A DNA stretch of 64,000 bases from Marivivens aquimaris (GCF_015220045.1 NZ_JADBGB010000003.1:62001-126000), one strand, 5' to 3'. Counted from the first letter of the stretch, positions 36,555 through 46,436 are shown. Notes: generated from the letters alone by a model not told the origin. Translations and numbers: made by a program.

Positions 36555-37715
36555 ATGGCGGGCGGCTTCCGAACCTTTCGCGTCGCGGACAAGCGGCGCG
36601 AGAGCGATATCATCACGTCTTTTCATCTGGTGCCGGTGGATGGAAAGGCCCTCTGGCCGGTCAAACCGGGACAGTATCTGACGCTGAAAATGCCGGGTGA
36701 GGGCGCGCCGGTGCTCAAGACCTATTCAGTGTCGAATGCCGTATCGGAGACGGGTCATCACCGCATCACGGTCAAGCGTGAGGCAGGACAGAATGGCGCG
36801 CCCGACGGGGTCGGATCGTGCTGGCTTCATGACCGGATCGACATCGCCGACGAGATCGAGATCGCAGCCCCGCGCGGCAGTTTCGTTCTGGACGAGGACA
36901 GCCGCCGCCCCGTCCTGCTGCTGTCGGGCGGTGTCGGGCTGACGCCTTTGGTGTCGATGCTGCACAGCCTCAAGGGCAGCGGGCGGGACGTCTATTTCAT
37001 CCACGCCTGCGAGAATGGCGCGGTCCACGCGCTGCGCGATGAGGTCGAGGCGCTTGCAGGTGGCAATATCCGCACCCTCTTTGTTTATCGCACGCCCACG
37101 GAAGAGGACCGCAGCGCCGCGCGCAACCACGCCGAGGGCATGATCGACAAGGCGTTTCTGCAAGATCACGTCCCCATCGGCGACTACGAGGCCTATATGT
37201 GTGGCCCCGCTCCGTTCATGGCGGCGATGTATCAGCTGTTGCAAGAGCTGGGCCTGCCAAAGGACCGGATTGCCTATGAGTTCTTTGGCAAGGCCATGTC
37301 TCTGGACCAGACAAGTGCCGCGCCTCCCAATAAGCCGTCGCAGGCCGCGTCGAAGGCGGCGGCCTCCGTCCGGTCGCTGACTTTCCTGACCAATCCCGAT
37401 GCCTGGGCCAGCGACGAAACCGCGGTCGAGCTGGCCCCAAAGGCTGCGCCCGTTGCGGCCGTGGGTGATGTGACGTTCCGTAAATCCGGCAAGGCAGCGG
37501 CATGGGATGGCAGGGCGGCCTCCTTGCTGGAGCTTGCCGAGAATGCCGGCCTCAATCCTGAATTCAGCTGTCGCGCCGGGATCTGCAACTCGTGCAAATG
37601 CGCGCTTGTGTCGGGCGAGGTCGAATATTTCGAGGATCCGCTGAACCCGCCCGCGCCGGGCGAGGTGCTGATCTGCTGCGCCCGCCCCAAGGGGGCCGTA
37701 GTGCTGGATATCTAG
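36555..37715 (+). CDS. Oxygenase reductase: FAD/NAD(P)H domain plus C-terminal 2Fe-2S ferredoxin
   Basis: 386 residues. FAD-binding KTYSVSNAV (about 57), NAD(P)-binding LLLSGGVGLTPLVSML (about 118), YMCGPAPFMAAM (about 215), and a C-terminal plant-type ferredoxin with CRAGICNSCKC and a later cysteine in ICCARPKG. A variable linker (residues about 250-300) joins the parts. This is the electron donor of a two-component Rieske system, as with glycine betaine or stachydrine demethylases. It begins 1 bp after the oxygenase. Its stop and that of the converging deacylase gene share the tetranucleotide CTAG. Confidence 0.9.
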   Translation: MAGGFRTFRVADKRRESDIITSFHLVPVDGKALWPVKPGQYLTLKMPGEGAPVLKTYSVSNAVSETGHHRITVKREAGQNGAPDGVGSCWLHDRIDIADEIEIAAPRGSFVLDEDSRRPVLLLSGGVGLTPLVSMLHSLKGSGRDVYFIHACENGAVHALRDEVEALAGGNIRTLFVYRTPTEEDRSAARNHAEGMIDKAFLQDHVPIGDYEAYMCGPAPFMAAMYQLLQELGLPKDRIAYEFFGKAMSLDQTSAAPPNKPSQAASKAAASVRSLTFLTNPDAWASDETAVELAPKAAPVAAVGDVTFRKSGKAAAWDGRAASLLELAENAGLNPEFSCRAGICNSCKCALVSGEVEYFEDPLNPPAPGEVLICCARPKGAVVLDI

Positions 37716-38782
37716 GGCGCGCCGCGCGCGGTCTGCTCCAGCAGAGCATCCAGTGCCGTGCCGGAGAGTTCCGGGCAGATAACGCAAAGATGATCGCCGG
37801 GCGCGACAATCGCGCCCGCACGCTGAATGGCGACAATGCCTGCGACGGGCGCGGTCAGGTCAATGGCCGAAACGTCCAGACGATGCAGATCGCGTAGGCG
37901 GGCGATAGGCTGACCAGCGCTGACCGCCTCGCCCAACGCAACCAGCGGCTCGGCAAGCGCGTGGTGATCCGATGTAACAGCCGCCGAAGCGGCGCCGAGA
38001 TCCAGAAACCGCGTCTGCGGCGCGGGTCCCGCCCCCAGACGCGTCGCTGCCGCCTCGTGCAGGATGCCCGCGTCAACCAGCACGCGCAAGACGCCCTGCC
38101 AGCCTGCCTCTAGCGCGCGCCGTGACACCTTGCCCTCACCGCCCAGCTCGCAGGACAGCATGGCGCAGCCCGCCGCATGCGCGGCACCGTCGAAATCTCC
38201 GGGCGTATCGCCCGGCGGCACGACCATCGCGAAGGGCAGACCCATCGCCGTCGCCATGGCGCGGGTTTGCGCATCGCGCGCCGCGTCGCCCGAAAGGCAA
38301 AGATAGGCGGCGTCCAGATAGGCGGTGCCGGTCCCGCCTGAATGCAGGTCGATGGCGAGATCGGCCACAGTCATGAGCTGGGTCGCGACAAACCCGGCAA
38401 TCTCGCGCGTGGGGCCGGCATGCGCCTCGCCGGGAAAGGAGCGGTTCAGGTTGCCGCCGTCCAGCGGCGAGGTGCGGCTGACTGCCTCGATTGCGGGCAT
38501 GTTGAGCGCAGGCGCCAGGATGAGGCGCCCCGCCAGATCACCCGGCTCGAGCCGCTCGTAGAGGCGGCGTGCGATGATCTGCCCCTCGTATTCGTCGCCG
38601 TGGTTGCCGCCGCAGATCAGGGCCGTGGGGCCATCCCCACCACGTATGACGCCAAGCGGCGCGCGGATGGTGGAAAAGGCATGTCGGTTGCCCGAATGCG
38701 TCAGGCCGAATTGTCCCGCACGCTTGCCCGGAGCATCAAGATTGAGCGCGGACGAGACGGTGCCGAATGCAAGGCCCATCAT
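37712..38782 (-). CDS. Aspartoacylase/AstE-family zinc deacylase
   Basis: 356 residues from the ATG at 38782, which overlaps the ATPase stop (ATGA); a longer frame to 38833 lies inside the ATPase gene. Zinc-binding GGNHGDEYEGQ (His and Glu, about 57-67) and IDLHSGGTG (His, about 145) mark the succinylglutamate desuccinylase/aspartoacylase fold of the M14 superfamily. Members remove an acyl group from N-acyl amino acids, for example N-acetyl-aspartate or, for DoeB, N-acetyl-diaminobutyrate. No ectoine genes are near. As last gene of the transporter operon in the Hut region it may free histidine, or a methylhistidine, from an N-acyl or dipeptide form after uptake; this is inferred. Confidence 0.85.
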   Translation of the reverse strand: MMGLAFGTVSSALNLDAPGKRAGQFGLTHSGNRHAFSTIRAPLGVIRGGDGPTALICGGNHGDEYEGQIIARRLYERLEPGDLAGRLILAPALNMPAIEAVSRTSPLDGGNLNRSFPGEAHAGPTREIAGFVATQLMTVADLAIDLHSGGTGTAYLDAAYLCLSGDAARDAQTRAMATAMGLPFAMVVPPGDTPGDFDGAAHAAGCAMLSCELGGEGKVSRRALEAGWQGVLRVLVDAGILHEAAATRLGAGPAPQTRFLDLGAASAAVTSDHHALAEPLVALGEAVSAGQPIARLRDLHRLDVSAIDLTAPVAGIVAIQRAGAIVAPGDHLCVICPELSGTALDALLEQTARGAP

Positions 38783-40041
38783 GGCTGCCCTTGCCCGCTT
38801 GCGCCGCGCGCGGCCAGCAGTTGGGTCAGCCAATCGGGATCCATTTCAGGCACCGATGACAAAAGCAGCTCGGTATAGGCGGCGTGTGGCGGCGTGAAGA
38901 TCTCGTCCTTCGTGCCCTGCTCGACAATGACGCCGTTTTGCACCACCACGACATTATCCGCGATGGAGCGCACCGTCGCCAGATCATGCGTGATGAACAT
39001 GTAGGTCAGGTTCATCTCGCGCTGCAGCCGGTCCAGCAGGCGCAGGATGCCCTCGGCCACCAGCTGATCAAGGGCCGATGTCACCTCGTCGCAGATGATG
39101 AATTCCGGCTCGGCCGCCAGAGCGCGGGCGATGCAGACGCGCTGTTTCTGCCCCCCGGACAACTCGGATGGAAGGCGGTCGATGAATTCGTCCGGGTCCA
39201 GCTCGATCTCCAGCAGCGGCGCGATACCCGCTTCCTGCGGAGGCATCGGATCGCGGCGGAAATCGCGGACCGCCCAGAGGGATTTGGTGTATTCCTCTTG
39301 CGGATTGGCCAGCATGTCGCGCGCGGGCGCATCCTCGACCTCCTCGCCCCGCAAGAGCACCTTGATCCGGTCGGCCATCTGCGCGACGACCGCCAGGTCA
39401 TGCGTGATGTAGATCGCGGCGGTGTTGTATTCGCGCACGATGTCGCGGATCGCGGCCAGCACCTCGATCTGGGTGGTCACGTCCAGCGCCGTCGTCGGCT
39501 CGTCGAAGACGATCAGATCGGGCCGGCAGGACATCGCCATCGCCGTCATCGCGCGTTGCAGCTGCCCGCCCGATACCTGGTGCGGATAACGAAAGCCGAT
39601 CTGGTCCGGGTCCGGCAGACGGATCTTGCGATAGAGCTCTTTCGCGTCGCGCTCTGCCTCGGCGCGGCTCATGACCCCGTGCTTGACCGGGCCTTCGGAA
39701 TACTGGTCGATCAGCTTGTAGGCCGGGTTGAAGGCGGCGGCTGCGGATTGCGCGACATAGGCGATGCGTTTGCCGCGCAGCTTCCGCAGCGTGCCTTGTG
39801 GCGCTCCCACAAGTTCCTGCCCGTCAAATGTGATCGAGCCGCCGCTGATCCGGCAGCCGCCCTTGGTATAGCCCATTGCGGCAAGGCCCAGCGTGGATTT
39901 GCCCGCGCCGCTCTCGCCGATGATGCCCAGGATCTCGCCCCGTCGCAGCGCCAGATCGACACCCTTGATGATGGGCTTCCACGCCCGTTCCGAGCGCCCC
40001 TCGATGCGGATATCGGTCATCTCCAGCAGCAGATCGCTCAT
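38779..40041 (-). CDS. Double ABC ATPase with most of the second ATPase domain's N-terminal half missing
   Basis: 420 residues where about 540-600 are usual. The first domain is complete: Walker [10 protein letters not shown] (about 42), [20 protein letters not shown] and ITHDLAV. After a linker the second begins APLLEIE (about residue 275), then jumps straight to [32 protein letters not shown] and FITHDLA. The second Walker A and the Q-loop region, about 120-150 residues, are gone without loss of frame; the joint is near 39200. A single intact ATP site might still support transport, or the gene may be decaying. It is 3 bp from the upstream permease gene. Confidence 0.88.
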   Translation of the reverse strand: MSDLLLEMTDIRIEGRSERAWKPIIKGVDLALRRGEILGIIGESGAGKSTLGLAAMGYTKGGCRISGGSITFDGQELVGAPQGTLRKLRGKRIAYVAQSAAAAFNPAYKLIDQYSEGPVKHGVMSRAEAERDAKELYRKIRLPDPDQIGFRYPHQVSGGQLQRAMTAMAMSCRPDLIVFDEPTTALDVTTQIEVLAAIRDIVREYNTAAIYITHDLAVVAQMADRIKVLLRGEEVEDAPARDMLANPQEEYTKSLWAVRDFRRDPMPPQEAGIAPLLEIELDPDEFIDRLPSELSGGQKQRVCIARALAAEPEFIICDEVTSALDQLVAEGILRLLDRLQREMNLTYMFITHDLATVRSIADNVVVVQNGVIVEQGTKDEIFTPPHAAYTELLLSSVPEMDPDWLTQLLAARGASGQGQP

Positions 40042-40044
40042 GCG

Positions 40045-40902
40045 TTACTCCTTGAGGCCCGAAGACATGTGCAGCACCCAGTCCACGATCAGGTTGACGC
40101 CGATGGTCAGCAGCGCGATGGCCCCGGCGGGCAGCAGCGGCGCAAGGCCGAAGGTGGCGGTCTGCCAGGTCGAGAAATCGGCAAAGCCGATCAGCTTGGC
40201 GCTTTCGCGGACCATGCCGCCCCAGTCGGCGGTGGGCGGCTGGATGCCGAGGCCGAGGAATGACAGCGCCGAGATGAAGAGGAAGACAAAGCAGAAGCGC
40301 AGGCCGAATTCCGCGATCAGGGGCGCTGCGGCATTGGGCAGCACCTCCTTGCGGATCAGCCACCACAGGCCCTCGCCGCGCATCCGCGCCACCTCGATAT
40401 AATCCATTGTCAGGATGCCTTGGGCGACGGCGCGCGACAGGCGGTAGACACGGGTGCTGTCCAGGATGGCGATGACGAAGATCAGGGCCAGGACCGATGT
40501 ACCGGTGATGGTCAGGATGAGCAGCGCGAAGATCAGCGCCGGGATCGCCATCAGCACATCGACCACGCGCGCGCTGATCGCGTCGAACCATCCGCCGAGG
40601 GTAGCGGCCAGAAGGCCCATGGTCGCGCCCAGAAGGAAGGCCAGCGCCGTCGTGGCCAGCGCGATGCCAACCGTATTGCGCGCGCCGTAGATCAGACGCG
40701 AGAGCACGTCGCGCCCCAGCGCATCGGTGCCAAGGTAATGTGGCGCGGCCCAGGGCTGATATTGCGCACCCACCGAGGCCGCCTCGGGATAGGGGGCCAG
40801 CAGCGGCGCGGCAATGGCCAGGATGGCGTAGAGACCGATGATCGCGATGCCGCTCCAGGCCGAAACCGGCGCGCCGCGTAAGGTGTATAGTATTTCGTTC
40901 AC
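40045..40902 (-). CDS. ABC transporter permease, DppC type
   Basis: 285 residues. First helix AWSGIAIIGLYAILAIAAPLLAPYP, then HYLGTDALGRDVLSRLIYGARNTVG and about five further helices. Coupling motif YIEVARMRGEGLWWLIRKEVLPNAAAPL. Lies 4 bp after the DppB-type gene and 3 bp before the ATPase. With these it forms a Dpp-like importer in the Hut region; no binding-protein gene accompanies it. Confidence 0.9.
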   Translation of the reverse strand: MNEILYTLRGAPVSAWSGIAIIGLYAILAIAAPLLAPYPEAASVGAQYQPWAAPHYLGTDALGRDVLSRLIYGARNTVGIALATTALAFLLGATMGLLAATLGGWFDAISARVVDVLMAIPALIFALLILTITGTSVLALIFVIAILDSTRVYRLSRAVAQGILTMDYIEVARMRGEGLWWLIRKEVLPNAAAPLIAEFGLRFCFVFLFISALSFLGLGIQPPTADWGGMVRESAKLIGFADFSTWQTATFGLAPLLPAGAIALLTIGVNLIVDWVLHMSSGLKE

Positions 40903-40906
40903 GGCG

Positions 40907-41863
40907 CTACCTCGGGTGCAGAAGGCGGGGATTGGCGATGATCGACAGGATATCCGCCGCGAGGTTCAAAAGGATGTAGGTGGCCGCGAATATCAGGCAG
41001 GCGGCCTGCACCACGGTCACATCGCGGTTCGACACCGCATCGACCAGGATCTGACCCAGGCCGGGATAGACGAAGACCACCTCGACCAGCACCACCCCGA
41101 CGATCAGATAGGCAAGGTTCAGCGCGATCACGTTGATGATCGGCGCGAGCGCATTGGGCAGGGCATGAACCGCGATCACGCGCCAGCGCTTCATCCCCTT
41201 CAGATGCGCCATCTCGATATAAGGCAGCGCCAAAAGGTTCAGAATCGCCGCCCGTGTCATGCGCATCATGTAGGCCAGCACGATCAACGTCAGCGTCATC
41301 GCGGGCAGAAACGTCAGGTAAAGCCGCTCACCGAGGCCCGTGCCGGGATCGACATTGGCGAGGCTGGGAAACCAGCCGAGTACGACCGAAAAGATCAGGA
41401 TCAGGATATAGGCGATGAAAAATTCGGGGAACGAGATCGCGGCCAAAGTCGAGCTGCTGAGCATCCGGTCGAAGACGGATCCGTTATAGAGCGCGGCCAG
41501 CATGCCCGACACCACGGCGATCGGAACCGCGATCGCGGCGGCATAGCCTGCAAGGAAAAACGTGTTGGCGGCGCGCTGGCCGATCAGTTCGGAGATGGGG
41601 CGCTGATTGGCGAGGCTGATGCCGAAATCGCCCGTGATGGCGCCGCCAAGCCATGACAGGTAGCGCGCGGGCAAGGACCGGTTCAGATCGTATTTCTCGC
41701 GAAAGGCGTTCAGGCTTTCTTCGGTCGCGGCCTGGCCAAGAACCTCGGTCGCGATGTCGCCGGGCAGCATTTCGATGGCGCCGAAGATGATGATCGTCAC
41801 GACGAAAAGCGTCATGCATCCGACCAGCAGTCTTTTCAGAATGATCGACAGGATAGTCCGCAT
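40907..41863 (-). CDS. ABC transporter permease, DppB type
   Basis: 318 residues. N-terminal helix ILKRLLVGCMTLFVVTIIIFGAIEMLPGDIATEVLG is typical of the family, followed by about five helices and the coupling segment YIEMAHLKGMKRWRVIAVHALPNALAPI. First gene of the permease-permease-ATPase-deacylase operon. A HutC-type operator-like sequence lies 31-50 bp upstream of the start, placing the operon in the Hut regulon by inference. Confidence 0.9.
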   Translation of the reverse strand: MRTILSIILKRLLVGCMTLFVVTIIIFGAIEMLPGDIATEVLGQAATEESLNAFREKYDLNRSLPARYLSWLGGAITGDFGISLANQRPISELIGQRAANTFFLAGYAAAIAVPIAVVSGMLAALYNGSVFDRMLSSSTLAAISFPEFFIAYILILIFSVVLGWFPSLANVDPGTGLGERLYLTFLPAMTLTLIVLAYMMRMTRAAILNLLALPYIEMAHLKGMKRWRVIAVHALPNALAPIINVIALNLAYLIVGVVLVEVVFVYPGLGQILVDAVSNRDVTVVQAACLIFAATYILLNLAADILSIIANPRLLHPR

Positions 41864-41893
41864 CTAAACCGCTTCTTGTCCAAGGGATTCCGT

Positions 41894-41913
41894 TTATGTC
41901 TAGACTATATATA
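41894..41913. promoter_or_regulatory. HutC-type operator before the transporter/deacylase operon
   Basis: TTATGTCTAGACTATATATA, centred on the perfect palindrome GTCTAGAC (41898-41905). It resembles the identical 17-mers near hutF and adhC (shared TATGTCTA-x-AC). Position suits a repressor of the leftward operon. Confidence 0.5.
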
Positions 41914-42007
41914 GGGTGATAGAGGTCGCCTAGTCCGGCAAGCGCAGGCTTGCAGCGCCGTCGTTTAGAATATCTACAAGGTCGCGCCGCAGGCTTGGTG
42001 TGGGATA

Positions 42008-42024
42008 AGATATAGACTATAAGT
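42008..42024. promoter_or_regulatory. Probable HutC operator before hutC
   Basis: The complement reads CTTATAGTCTATATCTT, sharing GTCTATA with the hutF and adhC sites; TATAGACTATA (42011-42021) is palindromic around its central A. It lies 34 bp before the hutC start, as expected for autorepression. Confidence 0.45.
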
Positions 42025-42057
42025 GCAATAGCGCGAACTTATGCGAAGGCTTGCCCG

Positions 42058-42747
42058 ATGAATGCCACTTACAAGGATGTGAAATCGGACATCCTGTCCA
42101 AGATCACCAGCGGTCATTGGCAACCCGGCAGCCTTATTCCGAACGAGATTGAGCTGGCGGAAACCTATGGCTGCGCCCGCGCGACCGTGAACCGCGCTAT
42201 GCGCGAGCTGGCGGATGACGGCCTGATCGAGCGGCGGCGCAAGGCAGGCACGCGGGTCCGCGCAAGTCCGATCCGGCAGGCGCGTTTCGACATTCCGCTT
42301 GTGCGCCGCGAGATCGAGGACAAGGGCGCCGAATATCGCTACAGCCTTGCGTCGCGCAGCATCGAGACCGCGCCCGACTGGCTGCGCACGCGGCTTCAGC
42401 TGGGGCAGGGGACCGACGCGCTGCACCTCGTCTGCATGCATTACGCCGATGGCGATCCGTTCCAGCACGAGGATCGCTGGATCAATCTCGAGGTTCTGCC
42501 GCAGGCGCGAGATGCCGACTTCTCGCAGGTCGGCCCCAATGAATGGCTGGTCTCGACAATCCCCTTCTCGACCGCCGAGATCAGCTTCTCCGCGACACTG
42601 GCCGATGCCGCGCTGGCCGGACATCTTGGCTGCCAGACGGGCGATCCGCTCTTCACGGTCGAGCGGGCGACATGGTTCGAAGGCAGTGCAAACACCTTCG
42701 TCAAGCTGGCCTATCGCCCCGGTCACCGCATGACGACGCGTTACTGA
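42058..42747 (+). CDS. hutC: GntR-family repressor of histidine utilisation
   Basis: 229 residues. N-terminal GntR winged helix: SDILSKITSGHWQPGSLIPNEIELAETYGCARATVNRAMRELADDGLIERRRKAGTRV. C-terminal UTRA ligand domain of the HutC type (FDIPLVRREIEDKGAEYRY ... LFTVERATWFEGSANTFVKLAYRPGHRM). HutC proteins bind operators near hut promoters and release on urocanate. Similar operator-like sequences occur near itself, the transporter operon, hutI/hutF and hutD/adhC. It is followed after 29 bp by a PLP-fold enzyme gene, probably cotranscribed. Confidence 0.9.
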   Translation: MNATYKDVKSDILSKITSGHWQPGSLIPNEIELAETYGCARATVNRAMRELADDGLIERRRKAGTRVRASPIRQARFDIPLVRREIEDKGAEYRYSLASRSIETAPDWLRTRLQLGQGTDALHLVCMHYADGDPFQHEDRWINLEVLPQARDADFSQVGPNEWLVSTIPFSTAEISFSATLADAALAGHLGCQTGDPLFTVERATWFEGSANTFVKLAYRPGHRMTTRY

Positions 42748-42776
42748 GCGCGCCCCTTGATATCGAAAGACCCGCT

Positions 42777-43916
42777 ATGAGCCCCCAATCACTCGCTACC
42801 ATGATGACGCCCTGCCTGATCGTCGACGAGGCGAGGATGATGCGCAACATCGAGCGTCTCGCGGCCCATGCGGCCAGCCTCGGGGTGCCGCTGCGCCCGC
42901 ACCTCAAGACGGGCAAATCGGTGGAGGTGGCCCGCCGGATGCTGCCGGGCGGCACCGGGCCTGCGATGGTCTCGACCCTGGCCGAGGCCGAGGTCTTTGC
43001 CGCTGCCGGGATCCGCGACATCACCTATGGTGTCGGTATCGCCTTGAACAAGCTGAACCGCGTTCTGGATCTGCACCGCGCCGGGTGCCGCCTGACGGTC
43101 CTCGTCGACTCCGCTCCGCAGGCGCGGGCCGTTGCAGACGCCTCGGCGCGGGCGGGCATTGCCATTCCGGCGCTGATCGAGATCGACAGCGACGGTCATC
43201 GCAGCGGGTTGGTGCCGGATGATCCGGAAATCATCGAGATCGGGCGCATCCTGCAGGATGGGGGCGCCGAATTGGCGGGTGTCCTCTGTCACGCGGGCCA
43301 GAGCTATGGCGCGGTGGGCCGCGCCGCGCAGGCCAAGTTCGCCGAGGTCGAGCGCACCGCATTGGTGGCTGCGGCAGAGGCGCTGCGCGGCGCAGGTCTG
43401 CCATGCCCGGTGGTCAGCGCAGGGTCGACCCCCACGGCCCATGCCGCGACGGATCTGACCGGCGTGACCGAACTGCGCGCGGGCGTCTATGTGTTTTTCG
43501 ATCTGGTGATGGCGGGTATCGGTGCCTGCGCGGTGGATGATATCGCGCTGTCGGTGTTGACGACCGTGATCGGCCATCAACCCGCGCGCGGTTCGATCAT
43601 GGTCGATGCGGGATGGATGGCCATGTCGCGCGATCGCGGCACGGCGGCGCAGGAGGTGGATCAAGGCTACGGACTGGTCTGCGACGAGGCGGGGCGCCCG
43701 ATCCCCGATCTGATCGTCACCCAGACCAGTCAGGAGCATGGAACGATTGCCGCGCGCCCCAGCTCGGACGCGGCCATGCCGGACCTGCCCATCGGCACGC
43801 GCCTGCGCATCTTGCCGAACCATGCCTGCGCAACGGCATCGCAGCATGGCGAGTATCACGTCATCCCGAAGGATGGCGGACCACTGATGGAATGGCCGCG
43901 TTTCGGCGGCTGGTAG
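42777..43916 (+). CDS. PLP-dependent DSD1/D-threonine aldolase-like enzyme
   Basis: 379 residues from the ATG at 42777; the frame is open upstream inside hutC. An alanine-racemase-type barrel with the lysine loop LRPHLKTGKSVEVAR (about 38-52; Lys binds PLP), plus a C-terminal domain with the metal ligands PNHACATAS (His-x-Cys) of D-serine dehydratase and D-threonine aldolase. Such enzymes act on D-amino acids: eliminating ammonia, cleaving beta-hydroxy amino acids, or epimerising. Cotranscription with hutC suggests use of a D- or hydroxylated histidine-related compound, for which there is no direct proof. Confidence 0.8.
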   Translation: MSPQSLATMMTPCLIVDEARMMRNIERLAAHAASLGVPLRPHLKTGKSVEVARRMLPGGTGPAMVSTLAEAEVFAAAGIRDITYGVGIALNKLNRVLDLHRAGCRLTVLVDSAPQARAVADASARAGIAIPALIEIDSDGHRSGLVPDDPEIIEIGRILQDGGAELAGVLCHAGQSYGAVGRAAQAKFAEVERTALVAAAEALRGAGLPCPVVSAGSTPTAHAATDLTGVTELRAGVYVFFDLVMAGIGACAVDDIALSVLTTVIGHQPARGSIMVDAGWMAMSRDRGTAAQEVDQGYGLVCDEAGRPIPDLIVTQTSQEHGTIAARPSSDAAMPDLPIGTRLRILPNHACATASQHGEYHVIPKDGGPLMEWPRFGGW

Positions 43917-43922
43917 TGGGGG

Positions 43923-43951
43923 CGCCGCCGGGCCTTTATGGACCGGCGGCG
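43923..43951. terminator. Hairpin between converging genes
   Basis: Perfect 9-bp arms CGCCGCCGG and CCGGCGGCG around an 11-base loop, in the 43-bp gap between the PLP enzyme gene and the end of hutU. No T-run follows, but the position suits a two-way terminator. Confidence 0.55.
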
Positions 43952-43959
43952 AAAGCGCA

Positions 43960-45627
43960 TCAGAGGATGCCGGGCAGGTTCAGCCCCTGCTCGCGGGCGC
44001 AGTCCAGCGCCTCCTCATAACCCGCATCGGCATGGCGCATGACGCCGGTCGCCGGATCGTTCCAGAGGACACGCGCGATGCGGCGGTCGGCATCCTCCGA
44101 GCCATCACAGCAGATGACCATGCCGGAATGCTGGCTGAAGCCCATGCCCACGCCGCCGCCGTGATGCAGCGACACCCATGTCGCGCCCGACGCAGTGTTC
44201 AGCAGAGCATTGAGCAGTGGCCAGTCGGATACGGCGTCACTGCCGTCCTTCATAGCCTCCGTCTCGCGGTTGGGCGAGGCAACCGAGCCTGAATCGAGGT
44301 GGTCACGCCCGATCACGATGGGCGCTTTCAACTCGCCATTGCGGACCATCTCGTTGAAGGCGAGGCCCAGCTTGTGACGCACGCCGAGGCCGACCCAGCA
44401 GATGCGTGCGGGCAAGCCTTGGAAGCTGATCCGCTCGCGCGCCATGTCGAGCCAGTTGTGCAGGTGTGTGTCCTCGGACAGGATCTCTTTCACCTTGGCG
44501 TCGGTCTTGTAGATGTCCTCGGGATCGCCCGAGAGGGCCGCCCAGCGGAACGGCCCGATACCGCGGCAGAAAAGCGGGCGAATATAGGCGGGGACGAATC
44601 CCGGGAAGGCAAAGGCATTCTCCAGACCTTCCTCCAGCGCGACCTGCCGGATGTTGTTGCCATAGTCCAGCGTCGGCACACCTGCGTTCCAGAAATCGAC
44701 CATCGCGGCGACATGCACCTTCATGCTGGCGCGGGCGGCTTTCTCGACGGCCTTGGGATCGCTCTCGCGCTTGTCGCGCCACTGGGCCATCGTCCAGCCC
44801 TGCGGCAGGTAGCCATTGACCGGATCATGCGCGCTGGTCTGGTCGGTGACGATATCGGGATGCACGCCGCGCTTGACCAGCTCGGGAAAGACATCGGCGG
44901 CATTGCCCAGCAGCGCAACCGATTTCGCCTCGCCCGCCTTGGTCCAGCGCTCGATCATTTCCAGCGCCTCGTCCAGCGTCTCGGCCTTCTCATCCACATA
45001 GCGGGTGCGCAGACGGAAATCGATGCTGTCGGGATTGCACTCGACCGCGAGACAGCAGGCGCCGGCCATCACGGCGGCCAATGGCTGTGCGCCGCCCATG
45101 CCGCCGAGGCCGCCGGTCAGGATCCACTTGCCGGTCAGATCGCCATTGTAATGCTGGCGGCCCGCCTCGACGAATGTCTCGTAAGTGCCCTGAACGATGC
45201 CTTGGCTGCCGATATAGATCCACGATCCGGCGGTCATCTGGCCGTACATCGCCAGACCCTTCTTATCCAGCTCGTTGAAATGGTCCCAGGTCGCCCAATG
45301 TGGCACGAGGTTGCTGTTGGCGATCAACACGCGGGGCGCGTCCTTGTGCGTCTGAAAAACGCCCACGGGCTTGCCCGATTGCACCAGCAGCGTCTGATCC
45401 TCTTCGAGATCCTTGAGGCTGGCCACGATGGTGTCGAAATCGTCCCACGTGCGCGCGGCGCGCCCGATGCCGCCATAAACGACCAGCTCGTGCGGGTTCT
45501 CGGCCACGTCGGGATGCAGGTTGTTCATCAGCATCCGCATGGGCGCTTCGGTCATCCAGCTCTTGGCTGTGATCTCGCTGCCGGTCGCGGGATAGATGTC
45601 GCGGGTATTCTTGCGGGGATTGCTCAT
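43960..45627 (-). CDS. hutU: Urocanate hydratase
   Basis: 555 residues, normal for the family, converting urocanate to 4-imidazolone-5-propionate in the cytoplasm. NAD-binding [19 protein letters not shown] (about 150-170) and the region [71 protein letters not shown] near the C-terminus are diagnostic. Last gene of hutI-hutH-hutG-hutU; its ATG overlaps the hutG stop. Confidence 0.97.
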   Translation of the reverse strand: MSNPRKNTRDIYPATGSEITAKSWMTEAPMRMLMNNLHPDVAENPHELVVYGGIGRAARTWDDFDTIVASLKDLEEDQTLLVQSGKPVGVFQTHKDAPRVLIANSNLVPHWATWDHFNELDKKGLAMYGQMTAGSWIYIGSQGIVQGTYETFVEAGRQHYNGDLTGKWILTGGLGGMGGAQPLAAVMAGACCLAVECNPDSIDFRLRTRYVDEKAETLDEALEMIERWTKAGEAKSVALLGNAADVFPELVKRGVHPDIVTDQTSAHDPVNGYLPQGWTMAQWRDKRESDPKAVEKAARASMKVHVAAMVDFWNAGVPTLDYGNNIRQVALEEGLENAFAFPGFVPAYIRPLFCRGIGPFRWAALSGDPEDIYKTDAKVKEILSEDTHLHNWLDMARERISFQGLPARICWVGLGVRHKLGLAFNEMVRNGELKAPIVIGRDHLDSGSVASPNRETEAMKDGSDAVSDWPLLNALLNTASGATWVSLHHGGGVGMGFSQHSGMVICCDGSEDADRRIARVLWNDPATGVMRHADAGYEEALDCAREQGLNLPGIL

Positions 45628-46436
45628 GAGGTGCCTCCGGGCGTGAGTTTTGCGATAAGGGCCGGATCGGCCAGTTGGGTCAGAATGTCCTTTAGGGGGC
45701 GGCGCAGACGCTCGGCCTTCGCGCTGTCATAGGTCCAGGGCGGACTTTCGGCGCTCAGATAGGTCGCTTGCGACAGTTCCATCTGGATGGCGTGCATGCG
45801 GTGCGTGGGTTTACCATAGTGACGCGTCGTCCAGCCGCCCTTGAAACGACCGTTGAGAACGCTGCTATACCCTTCGGCAGCATTGCAAACGTCCTGGACA
45901 ATGGCCTCGATCGCCGGATCGCAAGTGGCGCCCATATTGGTGCCGATGTTGAAATCGGGCAGCACGCCATCGAAAAGAAACGGGATTTCCGAGCGGATCG
46001 AGTGGCAGTCATAGAGGATCGCGATGCCGTGGATCGCCTTCACCCGTTCCATCTCGGCGGCGAGGGCCGCGTGGTAGGGGGCGTGGAAGGTCTTACGGCG
46101 CTCCTCGATCTCGGCGTCATCCGGCGCGCAGTGCCAGATGTCATGCCCGTCAAAATCCGTCAGCGGCACGAGGCCGGTCGTGTTCCGACCGGGATAGAGC
46201 GACGCGCCCGACGGGTCGCGATTGGCGTCGATCACATAGCGGTGGAAGGTCGCCCGCACCGTCGTGGCGCCGGGCAGCAGCTCGTCATAGAGCCGCTCGA
46301 TATGCCAATCGGTATCGTCGAGGCCGCGGCCCCGCTCGTTCAGATCCGCCATGATGGCGTCCGGCACATGGGTGCCGGTATGCGGAAGGCCCAGCACCAC
46401 GGGGCTGTCGCCGCGCGCGACCTCGACCGGGATCAT
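45624..46436 (-). CDS. hutG: N-formylglutamate deformylase
   Basis: 270 residues. [13 protein letters not shown] at the N-terminus and [17 protein letters not shown] (about 140) are the metal-binding motifs of N-formylglutamate amidohydrolase. It splits formylglutamate into glutamate and formate, the last step of the two-step HutF/HutG branch. It overlaps hutH by 4 bp upstream and hutU by 4 bp downstream. Presence with hutF argues against direct formiminoglutamase. Confidence 0.95.
   Translation of the reverse strand: MIPVEVARGDSPVVLGLPHTGTHVPDAIMADLNERGRGLDDTDWHIERLYDELLPGATTVRATFHRYVIDANRDPSGASLYPGRNTTGLVPLTDFDGHDIWHCAPDDAEIEERRKTFHAPYHAALAAEMERVKAIHGIAILYDCHSIRSEIPFLFDGVLPDFNIGTNMGATCDPAIEAIVQDVCNAAEGYSSVLNGRFKGGWTTRHYGKPTHRMHAIQMELSQATYLSAESPPWTYDSAKAERLRRPLKDILTQLADPALIAKLTPGGTS

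Noticed and set aside
37712..38782. Deacylase as ectoine-pathway DoeB
   Set aside because: No doeA, doeC, doeD or ectoine transporter genes are near; the gene is instead coupled to a Dpp-type importer in the Hut region.
44299..45732. 477-codon open frame on the plus strand
   Set aside because: Antisense to hutU, whose family match is unequivocal.
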